Source of the DNA: Belliella alkalica
GTDB lineage: Bacteria; Bacteroidota; Bacteroidia; Cytophagales; Cyclobacteriaceae
Direction: 5' to 3'
Length of the DNA stretch: 64,000 bases
Assembly (NCBI RefSeq): GCF_022549785.1
Contig: NZ_JAKZGO010000001.1
Coordinates: 394,101 to 458,100 of the forward strand
The notes under the pieces are model-generated. The model was given only the letters and a program-made list of their open reading frames with translations, made no database searches and was not told the origin of the DNA. Both the position numbers and the translations under genes were made by a program. This document shows positions 36,474-46,252 of this stretch, one piece after another (the first letter of the stretch is position 1; the number at the start of each line of letters is the position of its first letter).

Positions 36474-38174
36474 ATGAAAACCAAATCATTTTTCGGATTA
36501 GTGCTGATTACTTTTTTATGTTTATCAGCCTGTAAAAACGTACCAACCAAAGAAGTGCAGACTGGCTTGATTGCAGAAAAAGCAATGATAGTCTCAGCAA
36601 GAAAAGAAGCTTCTGAAATAGGTATTTCCATATTAGAAAAAGGTGGTAATGCATTTGATGCCATGGTTGCGACAGAGCTTTCCTTGGCTATTGCATTTCC
36701 TTTTGCTGGGAATTTGGGTGGTGGAGGCTTTATGGTTTATCGACAGCCTGACGGGAGTATCGGATCGATAGATTATAGAGAAAAAGCTCCTTTGGCGGCA
36801 ACCCGAGATATGTATTTAGACGAAAATGGTGAAGTAATTCCTGGACTGAGTACCACAGGAGCACTTGCAGTGGGTGTTCCTGGTACTGTCGCGGGAGTTT
36901 TGGAAGTACATAGGAAATTTGGGTCCTTACCCTTGGAAGAAATATTGGCTCCAGTTATTGCTTTTGCTGAAAAAGGTGCCATTGTAACAGAAAAACAAGC
37001 ATCTGGACTTCGATACAATAGGAGAATCATAGCTGAAGTTAGTGGTGAAAATTCACTTTTTGCTCAAGAATTCAATGTAAATGATACCATTAAATATCCT
37101 GCTTTGGCCGAAACACTCCGAAGAATCTCGAAAAATGGCAGAGATGAATTCTACAAAGGAGAAACCGCTCAAAGATTAGTGAACTTTATTCAGGAAAAAG
37201 GCGGAATAATCACAATGGAGGATTTGGCTAGTTATGAAGCACAATGGAGAGATCCTATTGTGTTTGATTATAGAGGTCATAGGCTTATCTCAATGGCACC
37301 ACCAAGCAGTGGTGGTATTACTATAGCCCAGATAATGGGTATGATTGAAGAATTTGATCTAAAATCAATGGAGCATAATTCTCCTGAATACATACAAGTA
37401 TTGGTAGAAGCTGAGAGAAGAGCATATGCAGATCGTAATTTTTATTTGGGTGATCCTGATTTTGTAGAAGTTCCATTGGCAAAAATGATGGATAAGAATT
37501 ACCTGAAAGATAGAATGTCCACTTTCAATAAAGAAAAGGCAACACTTTCTTCAGATGTCTCGCACGGAGATATTCAGTTTCAAGAAAGTGAAGAGACAAC
37601 CCACTACTCCATTATGGATCAATTTGGGAATGCTTTAGCTATCACCACCACGCTCAATGGTGCTTTTGGTTCAAAATTGTTTTGTGATGACTTGGGTTTT
37701 TTTCTTAATAACGAAATGGATGATTTCTCGGCAAAAGCAGGCGTTCCCAATATGTTTGGGTTAATCGGTGCAGAAGCCAACCAAATAGAACCTGGAAAAA
37801 GAATGCTCAGCTGCATGTCTCCTACTTTGGTAGAAAAAGACGGGGAAATATTGATGATAGTAGGAACACCAGGAGGATCAACTATTATGACTTCAGTAGT
37901 ACAGACTATCCTAAATGTCCTTGAATTTGACATGAGTATGCAAGAAGCAGTTAATGCACCTAGATTCCATCATCAATGGCTCCCTGATGAAATCAGATTT
38001 GAGAAAGATGTATTTACAACAGAAACTTTGGAAGCATTGAAATCAAAAGGATATTTGATCAATGAATCCCCATCTCCAATTATTGGTAAAGTAGATGCGA
38101 TTTTGGTTATGAAAGATAGGAAACTAGAAGGAGGAGCAGATCCAAGGGGTGATGATACAGCCGTGGGTTACTGA
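36474..38174 (+). CDS. ggt: Gamma-glutamyltransferase lipoprotein
   Basis: 566 residues from the ATG at 36474; an in-frame ATG at 36435 lies before a non-signal segment and is rejected. Lipoprotein signal MKTKSFFGLVLITFLCLSAC (Cys20). Family core: GGNAFDAMVATELSLA, the GNLGGGGFMVYR substrate loop, the autocatalytic cleavage/nucleophile Thr375 in EETTHYSIMDQFGNALA, and GTPGGSTIMT. The precursor self-cleaves into two chains and transfers or hydrolyses gamma-glutamyl groups of glutathione and peptides in the periplasm. Normal length. The transcript ends at a palindrome right after the stop. Confidence 0.93.
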   Translation: MKTKSFFGLVLITFLCLSACKNVPTKEVQTGLIAEKAMIVSARKEASEIGISILEKGGNAFDAMVATELSLAIAFPFAGNLGGGGFMVYRQPDGSIGSIDYREKAPLAATRDMYLDENGEVIPGLSTTGALAVGVPGTVAGVLEVHRKFGSLPLEEILAPVIAFAEKGAIVTEKQASGLRYNRRIIAEVSGENSLFAQEFNVNDTIKYPALAETLRRISKNGRDEFYKGETAQRLVNFIQEKGGIITMEDLASYEAQWRDPIVFDYRGHRLISMAPPSSGGITIAQIMGMIEEFDLKSMEHNSPEYIQVLVEAERRAYADRNFYLGDPDFVEVPLAKMMDKNYLKDRMSTFNKEKATLSSDVSHGDIQFQESEETTHYSIMDQFGNALAITTTLNGAFGSKLFCDDLGFFLNNEMDDFSAKAGVPNMFGLIGAEANQIEPGKRMLSCMSPTLVEKDGEILMIVGTPGGSTIMTSVVQTILNVLEFDMSMQEAVNAPRFHHQWLPDEIRFEKDVFTTETLEALKSKGYLINESPSPIIGKVDAILVMKDRKLEGGADPRGDDTAVGY

Positions 38175-38199
38175 TAGGTTAGAGAGAATTACCAAATGC

Positions 38200-38239
38200 A
38201 AAATTTAAAATGGATCAAAAGAGATCCATTTTAAATTTT
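38200..38239. terminator. Hairpin after ggt
   Basis: AAAATTTAAAATGGATC (38200-38216) pairs with GATCCATTTTAAATTTT (38223-38239) around a 6-base loop; the stem is A/T-rich and 17 bp. Confidence 0.65.
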
Positions 38240-38675
38240 CATACACCTTCCTTTAAGGAGTAATCCAAGTAGGATCAATATTTTTTACCCACTGACTTAT
38301 TTCTAATTAATTTTTACAAGATTCCTCTTAGAATCGACATTTGTTAGCCCCATTTTAGCTAAGATTTTGAAAATCTAAATTTTATTTTTTTTCATTGTCA
38401 TTTTGAATGGCCTATAGGTGATTTTGAATACTCTTAAGCAAGTTTGCCCTCAAAAAAGCCTGCAATGGCAGTAGCAAGATCAGCGTTCAATTTGGTTTAT
38501 TTCCATTAGGAATTCTGAAGCTGACATGACTGACAATGTTATAAAAAGGCTTTCAGATATCGAAATTTACATATATATTGAACCTTAATTTTTAGTGATA
38601 CAGATACAGGTTTTGATGAGAATTGTAACAAACATGGTCATCTTTAAAATATTTGACAGATAAAAAGAAAAAATC
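38240..38675. other. Intergenic, no gene seen
   Basis: A+T-rich with stop codons in all frames; no repeat family or hairpin of note was recognised. The DUF3784 promoter should lie at the right end. Confidence 0.45.
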
Positions 38676-38978
38676 ATGGATGCATTGATGGCAGGAGTTC
38701 TTTATTTAATCATTGGTTTTGTGGTACGAGTTTATCCTGATATTCTCGCTGGTTATAACAGTTTATCCCAAAGGGATCAAGAAAGAGCTACGAATAATGG
38801 ATTGCCGCTTTTTGCTTTTGTTCTATTCTGTATAATGGGAGTTTGCTGCATTATCTCTTATCCAGCATCTATCTGGCTTGAAATGCCCAATTTGACTACG
38901 GTAGTTCCGATATTTGTAACCTTGCTTGGTGTAGTGATATTTATCATATTTGGAAATTTATTAGCAAATCGTAGATAA
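38676..38978 (+). CDS. DUF3784 family membrane protein
   Basis: 100 residues with three transmembrane helices (about 3-20, 44-64, 74-94) and the DUF3784 features: a first helix followed by PDILAGYNSLSQRDQERATNN, a second pair of helices and a short basic end NRR. The family is small, integral and of unknown function. Stand-alone gene. ATG at 38676 starts at the first helix. Confidence 0.82.
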   Translation: MDALMAGVLYLIIGFVVRVYPDILAGYNSLSQRDQERATNNGLPLFAFVLFCIMGVCCIISYPASIWLEMPNLTTVVPIFVTLLGVVIFIIFGNLLANRR

Positions 38979-39172
38979 TTCCATAGAACCAAGGAAAAAC
39001 TAGAATAGCATTTTTTAAAGTTCTAAATAAGATTGATTTGAACCATTCTTGTTCATTTTCATCTTCAATATATCTTACAAGACTTTTTAATTAATTCATA
39101 CTTTTAACACTATTTTTTGGAATTAAAACCAATCCAACAATTTCCCTTTACGTATTTAGCGGCTAAATCCTA

Positions 39173-40570
39173 TTACTGCTTTTTAATAAATTCGAGAATA
39201 TCAGAGAGTACTTTTTCATTGAAACTCTCTTCTATGGTCCCATATTCATTAGTACCCCCTGTTTTGGCGGTTTGGAATAAATGATTCAAATTGTCATATA
39301 CTTTTAGCGTGAGTAAATCAGATTTCCCTTCAAACAACTCTATCAATCTATTTCCATTCTGACTCGCTACAACTTGCAAATCCTTTGAACCAAAACCTGC
39401 AAAAACTGGTACATCAATTTCTTTGATATAGTTTTCGGGATTTATTTTCAAAAAATAAATCATTGAAGGAGTCAACTGATGTTCATATGCTTCCTGAGAT
39501 TTAATGATTGCATTCGGCCATTGACTTTCAGGTATATTCAGTTCCTTCAGTGATGCTTCAAAAATTGGTTTCAGTGCAGCTTTCCACTCTTCATCTGATT
39601 TACTGTCAATTACTGCCTGATAAATTTTTCTGTTTTTATTTGTCTCTGATTTTACTAATAACTCCGGTGCTCCAGAGACTTTTACAAGTTCTTCTGTCTG
39701 TTTAGTCATCAAATCCTTGATAGGGACTACAGGACCTGCCAAAGAAACCAAAAAGGATAAATCATGGCCTTCCGAGCCAAGAATCCAAGTAATCAAGCCA
39801 CCTTCACTATGTCCTACAACTCCTATTTTCTCCAAATTTACTGAAGGATGTTTTTTCAAAAATTCAATCCCTGAAACCACATCATTCTTTAAGTCTTCTA
39901 TGTTAGCGGTAGAAAAATCCCCATTAGATTCCCCCACTCCTCTTTCATCATATCTCAATACAACTATGCCGTTTTTTGTCAAGTAATCTGCCATTACCCA
40001 AAAAGGTTTATGCCCAACCATTTCATGATCTCTATTGTGAGGCCCAGAACCAGTCACTAAGATGACTGCTGGAAATTCCCCTTCACCTTTGGGCTTTGTC
40101 AGTGTTCCTGCTAGTTTTATGTTATCAGAAGAATTCTCAAAACCAACCTCGACAACATCATAATCAAATGGTCCAACGGGTAATTGAGGTCTTTTTGGCC
40201 CTAATTCTTCCAGTTCCCCAGAAGTCACTCTTTTTAGATCAAGTGGAAATTTCATCCCTCCTTGCGAAAAATTCCCTTTGATTTCATCTCCTTGCATAAC
40301 TCCCTCGTAAGAAGCGTTCATCACACTCATTTCAAAGCTTACCATAAGTTGGTTTGCAAGAACTTTTTTCATCGGAATTCCCATAGCTCCTTGGTTTGGG
40401 CTATCCATTGTACCTATCCACTCTCCATCTACTTCTTCAAAGTGCGTGATCAGCGGAATGGTTTGTCCCATTACTTTCAAATCACCTTTCCAACTTCCCG
40501 CAATATCTTGCGAAAAACTATTGAAGTTTATAAAAATTAGCAAACCCAAAATGCAGAATAGATATTTCAT
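39173..40570 (-). CDS. Exported alpha/beta hydrolase (dienelactone hydrolase-like)
   Basis: 465 residues from the ATG at 40570; an in-frame ATG at 40633 adds 21 residues without a signal pattern, so the shorter form is preferred. Signal peptide 1-20 (MKYLFCILGLLIFINFNSFS). Residues 25-115 form a small beta domain (SWKGDLKVMGQTIPLI, ASYEGVMQGDEIKGNFSQGGM), then the hydrolase: VILVTGSGPHNRDHEM, VVLRYDERGVGESNGDF, nucleophile Ser255 in GVVGHSEGGLITWI, and a late NHLFQTAK with the likely His. Type seen in Bacteroidota periplasmic esterases. Substrate unknown. Confidence 0.85.
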   Translation of the reverse strand: MKYLFCILGLLIFINFNSFSQDIAGSWKGDLKVMGQTIPLITHFEEVDGEWIGTMDSPNQGAMGIPMKKVLANQLMVSFEMSVMNASYEGVMQGDEIKGNFSQGGMKFPLDLKRVTSGELEELGPKRPQLPVGPFDYDVVEVGFENSSDNIKLAGTLTKPKGEGEFPAVILVTGSGPHNRDHEMVGHKPFWVMADYLTKNGIVVLRYDERGVGESNGDFSTANIEDLKNDVVSGIEFLKKHPSVNLEKIGVVGHSEGGLITWILGSEGHDLSFLVSLAGPVVPIKDLMTKQTEELVKVSGAPELLVKSETNKNRKIYQAVIDSKSDEEWKAALKPIFEASLKELNIPESQWPNAIIKSQEAYEHQLTPSMIYFLKINPENYIKEIDVPVFAGFGSKDLQVVASQNGNRLIELFEGKSDLLTLKVYDNLNHLFQTAKTGGTNEYGTIEESFNEKVLSDILEFIKKQ

Positions 40571-40979
40571 GATAGTGTAAATTTTATTTTTCGGATGTAA
40601 TATAAAAAATTTGATTATCCTTAATGACACCATTAGTTGAATATCGCAAAAAAAAACATATGGATAATCTTTATTAATTAATAGTCAATCAGTTAATTAA
40701 ACATATATTGACTTAAGTTATAGCAAATTGTTTGGGTAAAGGTAAGAAAGCGAGTCAATAGTTATAATTTTTGAATCTATTCTAATTTTGAGGTTTGAGA
40801 TTTTTGGACATCGATTAATTCCCAAAGTTATGCTTGTGTCGAGTTTCTTTCCTTCGGATTTTTGGGCTTTGTCACCTAAAACTAATAGGTTATATTGCAG
40901 TTCACTATATTTTTTAGAGTAATTCCTTAAATGTTCAATTGCAAATAGCCATTTGAAAAAGTTATACTAATTTTACCCT
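40571..40979. other. Divergent promoter region, no gene
   Basis: A+T-rich with stops in all frames; it holds the upstream regions of the hydrolase (minus) and the DUF3820 gene (plus). No repeat or hairpin of note. Confidence 0.45.
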
Positions 40980-41198
40980 ATGGATAAAGAAATTTTGATG
41001 GATTTGGTAACTAAAAAGATGCCTTTTGGAAAGTACAAAGGAAAATTACTATGCGATATCCCTGAGCACTATTTGGTTTGGATGCATGGAAAGGGTTTTC
41101 CAGAAGGAAAATTGGGGATGTGGCTTCATACCCTTTACGAAATCAGACTGAATGGTTTAGAGGATATTTTGTATCAATTGAAAAGAATATCAAAATAA
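40980..41198 (+). CDS. DUF3820 family small protein
   Basis: 72 residues with the DUF3820 pattern: MPFGKYKGKLLCDIPEHYLVWMHGKGFPEGKLGMWLHTLYEIRLNGL. The same domain occurs in exonuclease-related and quorum-linked proteins, but the free-standing form has no known role. Stand-alone gene closed by a terminator that starts at its stop codon. Confidence 0.88.
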   Translation: MDKEILMDLVTKKMPFGKYKGKLLCDIPEHYLVWMHGKGFPEGKLGMWLHTLYEIRLNGLEDILYQLKRISK

Positions 41199-41226
41199 AA
41201 GTCTGACCAGTTTTGATCAGACTTTT
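41197..41226. terminator. Rho-independent terminator (both directions)
   Basis: AAAAGTCTGA (41197-41206) pairs with TCAGACTTTT (41217-41226). A on the left, T on the right, so it can end DUF3820 on plus and the S8 peptidase on minus. Confidence 0.82.
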
Positions 41227-41249
41227 GAATAAATCATTTTTTAAAGCTT

Positions 41250-42473
41250 TTACCTTGTGATGATCGGATCAGGATTTCCATCAGGATCACCAATCACAAA
41301 ACCATCGGTATTTGGATTTCCCCACATCAAAACTCCAGCAGCATGAGGAGCGGCCATAGAAGTGCCACTTATAGATCTATAACCACTACTAATCCATGTA
41401 GAATTGATACTCACACCAGGGGCACAATAATCAATAGGTGGATTTCCAAAGTTTGAAAATGAAGCCCAAGAGTCCGAACTGTTCATAGCCGATATTGTGT
41501 AAATATTTGCTCCATTCACTCTAGCTGGTGAAAAATTGTTCGAGTCTGCTCCTGAGTTTCCTGCGGCTATTACAAATTTGATCCCTTTGTTCGAGGCTGA
41601 TATCACCGCATTATCAAGAGCTGTAGAAGCCCCACCTCCTAAGCTCATGTTTGCAACGTCACCACTATTTGCATTTGCAGAAACAAAGTCAACACCAGCT
41701 ATAACTCCAGCGTTAGACCCTGAACCTCTTGAGTCTAAAACCTTAATTGGAACTACAATTGCTCCTGCAGCTACACCCACCACTCCTATATTGTTGTCGA
41801 TTGCGCCTATAGTTCCAGCTACATGAGTACCATGTCCATTTTTGTCATCAAAACCAGCATCCTTTCCCTTTGTAAATGCAGAAAAACCAATCGTTTGATC
41901 AACATTTAGGTCTGGATGATTCAATTGAATACCTGTATCGATCACCCAAGCTTTTTTCGTACCAGTGTAAGTTTGACCACCACCAACTCTTGAAATCCCA
42001 TATGGTATTGTTTGGGAAGGTGAAGTACTTCCTCCTCCGCCTCCTGGCCTACCTTGTCCTATTGTTATAATTTGATCTGGTTCAATAAATGCAACTTGAG
42101 GATCTTTTGATAAGGTAGATAATTCTGAATCAGTCAATTTTACAGCAAAACCATCTATCGCAGAGCCATATGACATTTCTAACTTATTAATTGAAATTCT
42201 ATGTTTTGATAAAATACTTTCTGCATTCTTCCTTGCAAGAGCATTGACATCAGCATATGAGCCATCTTTTCTAAAAGTGATGCTACTTGGATTCAAGACT
42301 ACTATATAGCTGCCAGGAATAATTTTTCCTCTATCTTCTAAAGAGGCCAATTCCAAATCACTATTTAAATTAGGCTCCTCTATTGTCTCCTGACAAGATG
42401 AAGCAACTAAACCAAAGAAAAATGCCGCAATCATGACATTCCTACCATTAAATTTGTACCAGTTTTTTCTCAT
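41250..42473 (-). CDS. S8 family subtilisin-like serine protease, lipoprotein
   Basis: 407 residues from the ATG at 42473; a TTG two codons upstream at 42479 could also be used. Lipoprotein signal ending LVASSC (Cys27). Residues 55-135 form an inhibitor I9-type propeptide (GSYIVVLNPSSI, AVKLTDSELSTLSKDPQVAFIEPDQ). The catalytic domain has Asp179 (VIDTGIQLNHPDL), His217 (GHGTHVAGTI), oxyanion Asn306 (AAGNSG) and Ser372 (SGTSMAAPHAAG). A Gly-rich linker (GGGGG) lies between. The C-terminus is short, GNPDPIITR, with no sorting domain visible. Anchored at the cell envelope and able to degrade proteins. Confidence 0.92.
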   Translation of the reverse strand: MRKNWYKFNGRNVMIAAFFFGLVASSCQETIEEPNLNSDLELASLEDRGKIIPGSYIVVLNPSSITFRKDGSYADVNALARKNAESILSKHRISINKLEMSYGSAIDGFAVKLTDSELSTLSKDPQVAFIEPDQIITIGQGRPGGGGGSTSPSQTIPYGISRVGGGQTYTGTKKAWVIDTGIQLNHPDLNVDQTIGFSAFTKGKDAGFDDKNGHGTHVAGTIGAIDNNIGVVGVAAGAIVVPIKVLDSRGSGSNAGVIAGVDFVSANANSGDVANMSLGGGASTALDNAVISASNKGIKFVIAAGNSGADSNNFSPARVNGANIYTISAMNSSDSWASFSNFGNPPIDYCAPGVSINSTWISSGYRSISGTSMAAPHAAGVLMWGNPNTDGFVIGDPDGNPDPIITR

Positions 42474-42690
42474 AATCAAATAGGGTTTTAATTTTTTTCT
42501 TCAATTTAAATATTCCATTAACAAAAACAAACATTACTGAAATTCATATGACTAATATATAATTTTGCGTACATATATTAAAGAAGAATATAAAACTATT
42601 AATATACGAAATTATAAAATTCAAATATTTCTATATTCTCAAATGAATTATGTCAGGAATTCGACTGTTTAAACATAATATTTAATTTTA

Positions 42691-42705
42691 TGCAACTTTG
42701 TTTCA
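42691..42705. promoter_or_regulatory. Candidate regulator site in front of the TonB receptor
   Basis: TGCAACTTTGTTTCA has the form TGCAA-N5-TTtCA, one base from the two motifs found before the DUF4625 gene (45161 and 45183). It is upstream of a TAATTTTG -7-like box (42735-42742) and the receptor start codon. Confidence 0.4.
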
Positions 42706-42761
42706 TTTGATTAGTGTTTGATTGATATTACTCTTAATTTTGCATTTTACTTCAATTTCCC

Positions 42762-45140
42762 TTGCATTACGTAAAATACCAATCATACTTAATTATAATC
42801 CTAATTCTATTTGTTGGACATCATACAAATGGTCAAATATTGGATTTCAAACTCTCAGGCCGCATAATTGATGAGTCTGGCGAGGGTTTAATGGCATCGA
42901 TTTTTATACATGAATTGGGAAAAGGAACTGCAGCTGACATTGATGGAAATTATGAAATCGACAAGCTAAGGCCTGGCAACTACCACCTTCACATTACTCA
43001 TATAGGTTACAAGTCCCAAAGCAAGACTCTTTTAATTAAGGATGCTGATGTGGAATTTTCAACCGAAATGATCGCCTCAGCTATTCAATTAGAAAGTCTA
43101 ACCATAGAAGCTAATCCATTCAAAAATGGACCCCTGGAACAATCACAAACAATTTTGGTGATCGATAGGGATTATATTGAGAAAAACAATGCTGGGACAT
43201 TCGCAAATACGATTGAAAAACTCCCAGGAATCAGCACAATCAATACAGGTGTTGGAATATCAAAGCCTGTGATTAGAGGTATGAGTTTCAACAGGATTTT
43301 GATCAATGATAGAGGAATCAAACAAGAAGGACAGCAATGGGGAACTGATCATGGTTTGGAAATTGACCCTTTTGATGTAGATCGAGTAGAGATCATCAAA
43401 GGCCCAGCATCTTTGATGTATGGCTCGGACGGGATGGCTGGTGTAATCAATATCTCACCTCCTGCATTCAAACAGAATGGTGAAATTGAGGCTAGCATTA
43501 ACAGTATGTATAGAAGCAACAATGACATGATCTCAAATTCCGCATCTTTTGCAGGAAATGAAAGTGATTTTGTCTTCAGCGGCAGGTTTACAATGCAAGA
43601 CTTTGCCGACTACAGAGTACCCGCTGAGAATTTTAATTATGCTGGTTTTATACTGCCCATTTTTGAAAACAGACTAAAAAATACTGCTGGTTCAGAGAGG
43701 CATTTTTCTGCAATGGCTGGAGTAAAAAAACAATGGGGTTACTCCACAGTAACTGTAAGCAGGTTTCAACAAAAAGCCGGATTGTTTGTAGGTGCAGTAG
43801 GGGTGCCAAGATCCTACAACCTTAGACCAGACGGAAACTCAAGAAATATTGACATTCCAAGGCAAGAAAGTTCGCATTTGAAGGTAATCTGGAATAATAG
43901 CATTATGCTGGATGACAGATGGCTTGAGTTGGATTTTGGTTATCAAAAGAATATCAGAGAAGAATATTCACTACCGCATTCACAAGAAGTAGCACCTGAT
44001 AACCCATTTGGCAACTTGGCACTTTCCTTGAATTTGGATGTTTTTACCGCCAACGCAAGAATAAGTCAACAAAAAAATGATAAAGGACAAGCTATCCTTG
44101 GCTTCAACACGCAGTTTTCCAGAAATCAGCATAGTGGATTTGAATTTCTATTGCCAAACTATGAATCTATTCAAGGAGGGCTTTTCTACTTTAGGGAAAT
44201 CAAATTTTCCCCAAACCTAATTTTCAATACCGGCGCAAGAATCGATGGAGCATATCATGATATTCAAGAACATTTACAACCAATTTACCGAAATTCCAGG
44301 CCAACAGGTGAAATAGATCAGCGAAATCCAGATATTCAAAAATCATTTGTAAACTGGAGTGCTTCATCTGGTTTATCATGGGTTTTTAAAGAAAACTACA
44401 ATTTAAAAATCAATCTTGGTTCTGCTTTCAGGATTCCAACTCCTATTGTACTCTCCTCAAATGGTGTCCATCATGGCAACTTCCGACACGAAATTGGCAA
44501 TCCTGAGCTTGAAAGCGAAAGAAGCTATCAAGCTGACCTTAATTTTGCTTTCTCAAATAGAAAAGTCTCTATTAACCTTAGTCCTTTTGTTGGATATTTT
44601 GATGGCTACATTTACCTGGCTCCTTCTGCTAGGTTTTCTACCTTACCAGGATCAAGTATTCTTTGGGAATACAGACAAAATGATGCGATTTTTCTTGGTG
44701 GTGAATTGAGTGCTGATATAAACATTGTAAAAGACCTTTCATTAAATATAGGCTCTGAATATGTCTATAATCAAAATTTAGATACAAGCTTGCCTCTTCC
44801 ATTGACACCTCCGTTTAGTACATTTGCAGCAATAGAATATCGCCTACCTTTAGATTCGAAATTCATTTATAACATGAGAATCTTTGTAGATGGAAGATTG
44901 GCAGCAGATCAAAATCGAGTTGATAGAAATGAAAGAACAACAGCTGGATACAAACTTTTAGGAGCTGGCTTGAGCTGGGAAATGAAATTGAAAAGTCAAA
45001 AACTTCAATTTCAAGTAGCAGGTCAGAATTTGACAAATGAATTCTACTTAAACCACTTAAGTAGATACAGACTTTTGAATCTTCCTGAACAAGGAAGAAA
45101 TGTTACTGTAAACTTGAAAATCCCTATTTCCATAAGATAA
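42762..45140 (+). CDS. TonB-dependent outer-membrane receptor
   Basis: 792 residues, TTG start at 42762 (an in-frame stop lies just upstream, and no ATG precedes the signal peptide). Signal peptide to about residue 24. A carboxypeptidase-regulatory-like domain follows (LSGRIIDESGEGLMASIFIHELGKGTAADIDGNYEI), then the plug (GTFANTIEKLPGISTIN, PVIRGMSFNRILIN, DPFDVDRVEIIKGPASLMYG, GMAGVINI) and a 22-strand-type barrel ending in NVTVNLKIPISIR. A barrel loop reads SNGVHHGNFRHEIGNPELESE. The family imports metal complexes, vitamin B12 or other small ligands with TonB energy. The His-rich neighbours suggest a metal, possibly zinc; this is inference. Confidence 0.9.
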   Translation: MHYVKYQSYLIIILILFVGHHTNGQILDFKLSGRIIDESGEGLMASIFIHELGKGTAADIDGNYEIDKLRPGNYHLHITHIGYKSQSKTLLIKDADVEFSTEMIASAIQLESLTIEANPFKNGPLEQSQTILVIDRDYIEKNNAGTFANTIEKLPGISTINTGVGISKPVIRGMSFNRILINDRGIKQEGQQWGTDHGLEIDPFDVDRVEIIKGPASLMYGSDGMAGVINISPPAFKQNGEIEASINSMYRSNNDMISNSASFAGNESDFVFSGRFTMQDFADYRVPAENFNYAGFILPIFENRLKNTAGSERHFSAMAGVKKQWGYSTVTVSRFQQKAGLFVGAVGVPRSYNLRPDGNSRNIDIPRQESSHLKVIWNNSIMLDDRWLELDFGYQKNIREEYSLPHSQEVAPDNPFGNLALSLNLDVFTANARISQQKNDKGQAILGFNTQFSRNQHSGFEFLLPNYESIQGGLFYFREIKFSPNLIFNTGARIDGAYHDIQEHLQPIYRNSRPTGEIDQRNPDIQKSFVNWSASSGLSWVFKENYNLKINLGSAFRIPTPIVLSSNGVHHGNFRHEIGNPELESERSYQADLNFAFSNRKVSINLSPFVGYFDGYIYLAPSARFSTLPGSSILWEYRQNDAIFLGGELSADINIVKDLSLNIGSEYVYNQNLDTSLPLPLTPPFSTFAAIEYRLPLDSKFIYNMRIFVDGRLAADQNRVDRNERTTAGYKLLGAGLSWEMKLKSQKLQFQVAGQNLTNEFYLNHLSRYRLLNLPEQGRNVTVNLKIPISIR

Positions 45141-45160
45141 ATACAGTAAACTCTTTTTAT

Positions 45161-45197
45161 TGCAACCTTATTGCATTATATTTGCAACATAATTGCA
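45161..45197. promoter_or_regulatory. Two tandem TGCAA-N5-TTGCA operator-like motifs
   Basis: TGCAACCTTATTGCA (45161-45175) and TGCAACATAATTGCA (45183-45197) are 22 bp apart, two helical turns. A TATATTTG box (45177-45184), matching the -7 consensus TAnnTTTG, lies between them and touches the second copy. Such a layout would let a bound repressor block RNA polymerase. Regulator is unknown; a metal-sensing Fur-family protein is a guess. Confidence 0.6.
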
Positions 45198-45223
45198 TAC
45201 GAGTTTATAACAAACATACCACA

Positions 45224-46168
45224 ATGAAAAAATTACCAATTTTATTATCATTCAGCTTACTTGCATTGAGCTTTTCATGTACAGATGATCAAGATCCTAG
45301 CGTTACTGATCTTGACGCCCCAGTAATCGGATTTGCAGAAGGAAGAGATAGCTTCAGACCTATGGCAAACGAAGTACGTGCTGCTACTACTGACCACATG
45401 CATATCAGATTTAGTGTTACTGATGAATCAGGCATCGGACAAGTATTAGTTGATATACACAATACATTTGATGGCCATACTCATGGAAGACTTTCAAATA
45501 CTTTTGAGAAATTAAGTGTAAAAGATATCTACAGTGCCAATGCAGAGAATCCAATATTTAGATTCCCAGTAGGTGCCAAAACATTGAATGTTGATAATTC
45601 TTCAACTGATATTTATTGGGCAGGTCCTACTTCAAGGGTTGAAGGAAATGTATTGGCAGGACCTTATGACATAATTATATCTGCTGTTGATATTCATGGA
45701 AACCAAACAGGTTTTGCAGATGAAAGCAATTATATTACAACCTTCTTTATCGAAAGAGCTTATGCGCCTGTGACAGAAGTGACAAACTTACATGATGGAG
45801 AAATAGAAGGAGAAGCTGGTGAAGCTTTAGCTGTAGAAGGATCTATTAGCAAAGGAAATCATGAGTTGAGCTCAGAAATCAAGTTCGTTTGGATCAGATT
45901 AGTAGAAGAAGATGATCATCAAGGACATAACCATGGAAGAATCAAGGATGGTGAATTTTATGAAAAAATGTGGGGTAAATCTACATGGAGACAAGGATTA
46001 GAGGGAGAAGACTTACCTAATAACACTTCCTTAAACTTATCAGAAATTCTTTCGGGTGAAAATGCTATCATACTTCCTGCTGGAGAAGATCACCTAGAAT
46101 TGATTATCTGGGTAGAAGATGTCCAAGGGAATGTTACGCAAAAGACTTATGAAGTTCACATAGATTAA
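45224..46168 (+). CDS. DUF4625 family His-rich lipoprotein
   Basis: 314 residues from the ATG at 45224; an in-frame TTG at 45182 precedes the promoter motif and is rejected. Lipoprotein signal MKKLPILLSFSLLALSFSC (Cys19). Two immunoglobulin-like DUF4625 repeats: an early DAPVIGFAEGRDSFRPMANEVRAATTDHMHIRFSVTDESGIGQVLVDIHN and a later VTNLHDGEIEGEAGEALAVEG. His pairs (DHMHIRF, FDGHTHGRL, DDHQGHNHGRI) are unusual and could bind metal. It follows the TonB receptor with an 83-bp gap holding the tandem motifs, so it probably has its own promoter. Confidence 0.82.
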   Translation: MKKLPILLSFSLLALSFSCTDDQDPSVTDLDAPVIGFAEGRDSFRPMANEVRAATTDHMHIRFSVTDESGIGQVLVDIHNTFDGHTHGRLSNTFEKLSVKDIYSANAENPIFRFPVGAKTLNVDNSSTDIYWAGPTSRVEGNVLAGPYDIIISAVDIHGNQTGFADESNYITTFFIERAYAPVTEVTNLHDGEIEGEAGEALAVEGSISKGNHELSSEIKFVWIRLVEEDDHQGHNHGRIKDGEFYEKMWGKSTWRQGLEGEDLPNNTSLNLSEILSGENAIILPAGEDHLELIIWVEDVQGNVTQKTYEVHID

Positions 46169-46189
46169 TATAATTTATGCTTTATATTT

Positions 46190-46217
46190 AGAGGAAAATC
46201 CATTCGGTTTTCCTCTT
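46190..46217 (+). terminator. Rho-independent terminator after the DUF4625 gene
   Basis: AGAGGAAAA (46190-46198) pairs with TTTTCCTCT (46208-46216), followed by T. Confidence 0.78.
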
Positions 46218-46252
46218 TTTCGTTTCCAGAAAAAATCAAATCAACCAAAATA

